Of a stretch of 9,295 nt of DNA, positions 5,660-9,295 are shown piece after piece. This DNA comes from Nitrososphaerota archaeon. GTDB lineage: Archaea; Iainarchaeota; Iainarchaeia; Iainarchaeales; VGJJ01. Within the stretch, counting starts at the first letter, position 1; each line of letters starts with the position of its first letter. The notes below the pieces were generated by a model. The model did not search any database and had not been told where the DNA came from. It worked only from the letters and a program-made list of their open reading frames with translations. Both the position numbers and the translations under genes were made by a program. Where the stretch lies: the NCBI GenBank assembly GCA_020053155.1, contig JAGVNS010000151.1:1-9295 (forward strand), written 5' to 3'.

Positions 5660-6643
5660 ATGAGTATGGGTATGAAATGGGGGGGTGTGGCAATAGCCAT
5701 CGTTGTCGTTGTCATTTTAGGAATGGGGTATTTTGCATTGAATAATACAGCCGATGGAAAAGAAATTTCGCGTCCACTGGTGAAAGTGGCTTATATACCC
5801 GTCACCGGAGCCCATCATGTATTCATAGCTCAAGAATATGATTATTTCGGGGAAGAGGGTTTGGATGTGGAATTTATTCCCCTCCAATCCAGCAATCAGG
5901 AAATTGAAGCCCTCATTCGGGGGGATGTGGACATGGTGGCCGTATCATCCGCCATTCCCGTTTTAACCGTTGAAATTTTGGACCCGGGAAAACTCGTTAT
6001 TTTTGGCGCCCAAAATCCCCCCATTATCGGAAAGCCGTTTGATTCCATCATTGTTCGTCCGGATTCGGAAATAACGGAGCTTAAGCAACTGGAAGGAAAA
6101 AAGATTGGTGTATTTCCCGGGAGTACGGCTACGCATCTTCTGAATGTTTTTTTGGAACAAAAGGGAATTGACGCGCAGTCGATCAAATTCATTCAACTGG
6201 CTCCTCCAACCCAATTAGCCGCGTTGGAAAGCGGTTCCATTGATGCGCTGCATGCGTATGAACCCAGCGTTACCATTGCGTTGGTTAATGAGAAAGCAAG
6301 GAAAGTGTATGGGGGGGTATATGCTGAGTTATTGAACAATGAACAGAATACCGCCACCATCTCCAAACGTTTCCTGAGCGAAAAACCGAGTGTAGCCGCA
6401 CGAGCCATTCGTGCCCTCTCCCGCGGGATGGTCTATCTGCAGGAAAATGAAAAGGATTCCAGGCGTATTCTCGCTAAATACATGAAGTTAGATGAAGAGG
6501 TAGCCCAAAAAGTCAGCCTCACTTACACCGTTCCCTATTACCTGTTGAATATGAAAACGGAGCAGGAGTATGCTGACCGTTTGTATGAATTGGGGGAATT
6601 GAGTCAGCGCGTGGAAGTTCAATCCATTTTGTATGCGCCATAA
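5660..6643 (+). CDS. ABC transporter substrate-binding protein, SsuA/TauA/NMT1-THI5-like
   Basis: This is the extracytoplasmic binding protein of the importer. Residues 8-26 are a single hydrophobic helix, then a linker and a periplasmic-binding type II fold from about residue 40. VKVAYIPVTGAHHVFIAQEYDYF with GLDVEF is the classic opening of this family (substrate approach by an active-site loop), and LKQLEGKKIGVFPGS (141-155) and SIDALHAYEPS (193-203) are its later landmarks. No cysteine occurs anywhere in the 327 residues, so lipoprotein anchoring is excluded; the helix is probably an uncleaved membrane anchor. Three in-frame ATGs lie at 5660, 5666 and 5672. The first is taken, but 5666 has AGG six bases before it and may be the true start. 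Relatives bind sulfonates, taurine, nitrate-like ions or thiamine precursors; the substrate here is not determined. Confidence 0.87.
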   Translation: MSMGMKWGGVAIAIVVVVILGMGYFALNNTADGKEISRPLVKVAYIPVTGAHHVFIAQEYDYFGEEGLDVEFIPLQSSNQEIEALIRGDVDMVAVSSAIPVLTVEILDPGKLVIFGAQNPPIIGKPFDSIIVRPDSEITELKQLEGKKIGVFPGSTATHLLNVFLEQKGIDAQSIKFIQLAPPTQLAALESGSIDALHAYEPSVTIALVNEKARKVYGGVYAELLNNEQNTATISKRFLSEKPSVAARAIRALSRGMVYLQENEKDSRRILAKYMKLDEEVAQKVSLTYTVPYYLLNMKTEQEYADRLYELGELSQRVEVQSILYAP

Positions 6644-6685
6644 CCGCATCGCAGCGTTTTAGCAATAATAGAGTTATCGTCTTTT

Positions 6686-6692
6686 GGGGGAT
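6686..6692 (+). promoter_or_regulatory. Shine-Dalgarno-like site for the ATPase gene
   Basis: GGGGGAT lies 9 bases before the ATG at 6702 and overlaps the in-frame TTG at 6684, so it argues for the ATG as the start. Pairing with the 16S end would be partial. Confidence 0.38.
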
Positions 6693-6701
6693 TTGAAAAC
6701 C

Positions 6702-7460
6702 ATGGATTTCATTAAAGTAGATAGAGTCGGCAAAACTTTTCACAAACAAGGAGGTCAACCCCTCTGTGTGTTGGACGATATTTCCCTTCGCATCCAAAAA
6801 GGGGAATTTGTAACGTTTTTCGGGCCCAATGGAAGTGGGAAGACGACCCTTCTTAACATTCTGGCGGGGATTGAATTATCGACCATGGGAATGGTTCGAG
6901 TGGAAGGGAAACCCCCCGGCCACGCTAAAGTGGGATTCGTGTTCCAAAACTACAACGAGAGCATGATGCCCTGGCGCACGGCCATAGAAAATGTGCTGTT
7001 CCCTTTGGAGATACTGCACGTGTCTTCCCCCCAGGCCACTCGGATTGCTGAAAATCTTTTGAAAAAGGTGGGATTGCTGGAGCATAAAGAAAAATACTTT
7101 TATGAATTATCAGGGGGGCAGAAACAATTGGTGGCTATCTGCCGTGCCTATGCCTATAACCCCGATTTGCTCATCATGGACGAACCGTTCAGCTCACTGG
7201 ATTATTCCACCACGCGCAAGATGGAGATGTATTTGTTGAATATTTGGAAGGAAACCAAGAAGACTACTCTTTTTGTAAGTCATGATGTGGACGAAGCCAT
7301 TTTTCTGGCGGATAAAATCATCGTGCTTTCACGACTCCCTGCCCGAGTAAAAGAGATTATATCCATCAACCTACCGCGCCCCCGGAAATTAAGCATGCTG
7401 TCCACGCAGGCATTCTTCCGAATTCGCCAAAAAGTGTTGAGGATGTTTGAAAATGAATAG
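6702..7460 (+). CDS. ABC transporter ATP-binding protein, SsuB/TauB-like
   Basis: This 252-residue ATPase powers the importer from the cytoplasmic face. All motifs are intact: Walker A GPNGSGKT (41-48), Q-loop Gln82 in GFVFQ, signature LSGGQ (136-140), Walker B LLIMDE (156-161), D-loop SSLD and switch His194 in VSHDVDEA. MMPWRTAIENV (88-98) after the Q-loop and LPARVKEI with NLPRPR near the C-terminus (212-228) are characteristic of the nitrate/sulfonate/taurine subfamily, which separates it from sugar or phosphate ATPases. The ATG at 6702 is chosen over TTG 6684 because a GGGGGAT site precedes it and the family starts about here. It follows the binding protein by 58 bases and overlaps the permease gene by 8 bases. 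Family call is firm; substrate is unknown. Confidence 0.92.
   Translation: MDFIKVDRVGKTFHKQGGQPLCVLDDISLRIQKGEFVTFFGPNGSGKTTLLNILAGIELSTMGMVRVEGKPPGHAKVGFVFQNYNESMMPWRTAIENVLFPLEILHVSSPQATRIAENLLKKVGLLEHKEKYFYELSGGQKQLVAICRAYAYNPDLLIMDEPFSSLDYSTTRKMEMYLLNIWKETKKTTLFVSHDVDEAIFLADKIIVLSRLPARVKEIISINLPRPRKLSMLSTQAFFRIRQKVLRMFENE
7439..7442 (+). promoter_or_regulatory. Shine-Dalgarno site for the permease, inside the ATPase gene
   Basis: GAGG lies 10 bases before the ATG at 7453 and 4 bases before an in-frame TTG at 7447. It shows the permease is translated from the polycistronic message, probably coupled to the ATPase through their 8-base overlap. Confidence 0.5.
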
Positions 7461-8205
7461 GAAGAGGCTCCTTCCATTTATTGTTCCCATTAGTATCCTC
7501 CTATTTTGGAGTATTATTACCCATTTTCATTTTGTGTCCAAATTATTCGTTCCAACTCCCATTGAATTCGTTTCCGCACTGCTACTACTGGTATTTTCGG
7601 GAGAAATTATCGGGCACGTTTTGGCAACCCTGTATCGAACCCTTGCGGGGTTTCTGGTGGCATGCATTATTGGCATTCCCATCGGCCTCCTGATGGGATA
7701 TTCGAATAGGATATATTCCTCTCTCGAATTTGTCGTCGAATTTTTCCGCAGCATTCCTGCCACGGCCCTCTTTCCATTGTTTTTGCTCGTTTTTGGAATT
7801 GGGGATGAATCCAAAATTGCCTTGTCCGCCTGGTCAGCCGGACTGGTTTTGATTGTCAACGCCATGTATGGGGTACATTTGGGAAAAGAACTTCGTCTCA
7901 AGGCCGCCAAAACCATGCACGTGTCAGGACTGGACACGATGACTAAAATCATTTTCCCGGAAGCGTTGCCCCAGATATTTACTGGAATGCGGGTGGCCAT
8001 TTCCCTTTCGCTCATTATTGTGGTTGTGGCCGAAATGTTTGTGGGAACAACATATGGTTTGGGCCGCCAAATCATGGACGCCCAACTGGTATACCGCGTG
8101 GGGGAAATGTATTCCTATATTTTTGCGGCAGGAATCGTTGGATTTATTCTCAACAAAGGGTTCATGCAAATCGAACATCGAATAGTACACTGGAAAGGGA
8201 AGTAA
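7453..8205 (+). CDS. ABC transporter permease, SsuC/TauC-like
   Basis: This 250-residue inner-membrane subunit forms the channel as a homodimer. Six hydrophobic segments are visible at about residues 6-24, 61-83, 94-116, 121-140, 178-200 and 222-240. The cytoplasmic EAA loop that docks on the ATPase is at 150-176 (KAAKTMHVSGL then IIFPEALPQIFTG). VEFFRSIPATALFPLFLLVFGIG (95-117) is the typical subfamily segment. The length is normal. The start codon overlaps the end of the ATPase gene (ATGAATAG), so translation is probably coupled. Only one permease gene is present, as is usual for SsuABC-type systems. The three genes 5660-8205 form one operon, closed by a T-run. Confidence 0.91.
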   Translation: MNRKRLLPFIVPISILLFWSIITHFHFVSKLFVPTPIEFVSALLLLVFSGEIIGHVLATLYRTLAGFLVACIIGIPIGLLMGYSNRIYSSLEFVVEFFRSIPATALFPLFLLVFGIGDESKIALSAWSAGLVLIVNAMYGVHLGKELRLKAAKTMHVSGLDTMTKIIFPEALPQIFTGMRVAISLSLIIVVVAEMFVGTTYGLGRQIMDAQLVYRVGEMYSYIFAAGIVGFILNKGFMQIEHRIVHWKGK

Positions 8206-8210
8206 TGGAC

Positions 8211-8219
8211 GTTTTTTTA
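8211..8219 (+). terminator. T-run after the importer operon
   Basis: Seven T residues begin 7 bases after the permease stop codon and before a separate TATA-like box for the next gene. This suits archaeal T-tract termination; there is no clear hairpin. Confidence 0.45.
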
Positions 8220-8229
8220 GGGACAGCAC

Positions 8230-8239
8230 CCTTAAATTC
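8230..8239 (+). promoter_or_regulatory. TATA-like box for the SdhA-like gene
   Basis: CCTTAAATTC is centred 25 bases before the ATG at 8260, and the bases between lack a Shine-Dalgarno sequence. A leaderless transcript is therefore likely, and the gene is probably not part of the importer operon. Confidence 0.45.
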
Positions 8240-8259
8240 TCACAACCGTTGCTCGCGTC

Positions 8260-9295
8260 ATGCACTCCCTTTCGCACGACGTTCTCATTATTGGTGCGGG
8301 GTTGGCGGGGCAGCGTGCGGCGATTGAGGCACGGAATTTAGGAATGGATGTGGGAATCGTTTCCAAAGTACAACCGGTACGCTCGCATTCGGTTGCCGCG
8401 GCAGGAGGAATCAATGCCGCAATTGGGAAAGATGATGATTGGAAAAAACATTTCCGGGACACGGTATATGGGAGCGACTTTTTGGGGGACCAAGATGCCA
8501 TTGAAATATTGTGCAAGGATGCCCCGCAACGCATCATAGAACTGGAAAGCTGGGGAGCTGTTTTCTCGAGAACGAACAAAGGGGAAATTGCTCAGCGTTT
8601 TTTTGGGGGACAAACCATTCCTCGTACGTGCTATGCGGCCGACCGCACGGGACATATGCTCCTGCACACGCTCTATGACCAACTCATGAAAGCAAGCCCA
8701 ACCATCTACCCCGAATACTATTGCCTCAACCTTATTTTGGAAAACAATGCGTGCCATGGGACGATGGTCTGGGACATTAGAAAGGGGAAGTTAGTGTTGA
8801 TTCGAGCCAAATCCGTGTTGTTAGCGACGGGGGGATATGGGAGAGCGTTTTCCGTCACTAGCAACGCGCGCATTTGCACGGGAGACGGGCTTGCGCTGGC
8901 ATTCAATGCCGGCTTGCCCTTGGAGGATATGGAAATGGTCCAGTTTCATCCAAGTGGAATGTATGGGAAAGGGTTTTTGGTCAGCGAAGCCTCGCGGGGA
9001 GAAGGGGCGTTTTTACTTAACGGAAAAGGGGAGCGTTTCATGAAAAAATACGCCCCCCAAAAAATGGAGCTCGCATCAAGGGATGTGATTGCGCGCGCCA
9101 TTATGGTAGAAATAAACGAAAAAAGGGGGGGCGGCCCAAAAAAGGACCACGTTTTTCTGGACGTGCGTCATTTGGGAGAAAAAATAATCAATGAGCGCAT
9201 TCCTGAAATACGAAAAATGGTGCATGAACAATTAGGAATTGATTGTGTCCATGAATTAATCCCTATTGTGCCAACCGCACACGGTAGTATGGGGG
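8260..9295 (+). CDS. sdhA: Succinate dehydrogenase/fumarate reductase flavoprotein subunit (3' partial)
   Basis: The first 345 codons of a complex II flavoprotein run open to the window end; full-length relatives have about 560-590. It oxidises succinate to fumarate or the reverse, passing electrons to an iron-sulfur subunit not in the window. GAGLAG (12-17) binds FAD. RSHS (41-44) carries His43, the position of the histidine that holds FAD covalently. RFFGGQT (113-119) and RTCYAADRTGHMLLHTLY (122-139) are diagnostic of SdhA/FrdA rather than aspartate oxidase. QFHPSG (228-233), SRGEG (245-249) and PTAH (338-341) supply the substrate and proton-transfer residues. Two sites are odd: Ala48 replaces the usual Gln or Glu, and Gly342 replaces the usual Tyr. 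ATG 8260 is five codons before the first FAD strand and fits the promoter spacing. Direction (SDH or FRD) is undecided. Confidence 0.9.
   Translation, partial: MHSLSHDVLIIGAGLAGQRAAIEARNLGMDVGIVSKVQPVRSHSVAAAGGINAAIGKDDDWKKHFRDTVYGSDFLGDQDAIEILCKDAPQRIIELESWGAVFSRTNKGEIAQRFFGGQTIPRTCYAADRTGHMLLHTLYDQLMKASPTIYPEYYCLNLILENNACHGTMVWDIRKGKLVLIRAKSVLLATGGYGRAFSVTSNARICTGDGLALAFNAGLPLEDMEMVQFHPSGMYGKGFLVSEASRGEGAFLLNGKGERFMKKYAPQKMELASRDVIARAIMVEINEKRGGGPKKDHVFLDVRHLGEKIINERIPEIRKMVHEQLGIDCVHELIPIVPTAHGSMG

Noticed and set aside
7527..8075. A 182-codon minus-strand reading frame inside the permease gene
   Set aside because: It is wholly antisense to a well-supported permease with six membrane segments and an EAA loop. 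Its composition is what hydrophobic codons give when read backwards.
1203..8258. The 11-base word GTTGCTCGCGT at 1203-1213 and again at 8248-8258 as a possible attachment site or direct repeat
   Set aside because: One copy is reductase coding sequence, there is no integrase or other mobile gene between them, and a near-copy also occurs near 2925. Coincidence is the simplest reading.

Overview
The window looks like part of an archaeal chromosome. The evidence is a geranylgeranyl-reductase-family flavoprotein, a TrmB-family regulator, an archaeal-type RelE/RelB-like pair, and A/T-rich TATA-like boxes placed 25-27 bases before several start codons that have no Shine-Dalgarno sequence. The lineage cannot be fixed from this sequence. 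The small genes and tight packing would suit a DPANN or euryarchaeal genome, but that is an inference. Genes are dense on both strands. The longest stretches without a gene are about 120 bases (2578-2696) and 110 bases (3573-3682), and both hold promoter-like signals. No rRNA, tRNA, CRISPR array or insertion sequence was seen.

Layout. (a) 1-2016, plus strand: a geranylgeranyl reductase lacking only its first few codons, then a family 2 glycosyltransferase. (b) 2023-2577, minus strand: a two-gene RelB-like/RelE-like toxin-antitoxin operon, tail-to-tail with the glycosyltransferase, with a TATA-like box and a small palindrome in front of it. (c) 2697-3572, minus strand: an unrecognised HEAT-repeat-like protein with a strongly basic N-terminal tail. 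(d) 3683-4840, plus strand: a family 4 glycosyltransferase with its own promoter-like box, divergent from the HEAT-like gene. (e) 4845-5576, minus strand: a TrmB-family regulator, divergent from (f) 5660-8205, plus strand: a three-gene ABC importer operon of the SsuABC/TauABC/ThiXYZ type (membrane-anchored substrate-binding protein, ATPase, permease). (g) 8260 to the window end, plus strand: the first 345 codons of a succinate dehydrogenase/fumarate reductase flavoprotein.

How the genes may work together. The reductase and the two glycosyltransferases would suit isoprenoid-lipid maturation and glycolipid or surface-glycan synthesis, although they are not one operon. The TrmB-type protein is the obvious candidate regulator of the importer, and the 83 bases between them contain symmetric half-sites around an A/T-rich core. 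The importer's substrate cannot be read from sequence; sulfonates, taurine, nitrate-like ions and thiamine or riboflavin precursors are all used by relatives. The SdhA-like protein keeps the covalent-flavin histidine and main catalytic residues, but differs at two normally conserved sites, which is the most specific enzymological oddity here. No clear new multi-gene system was found. The best leads are the basic-tailed HEAT-like protein, the TrmB-importer control region, and the unusual SdhA residues.
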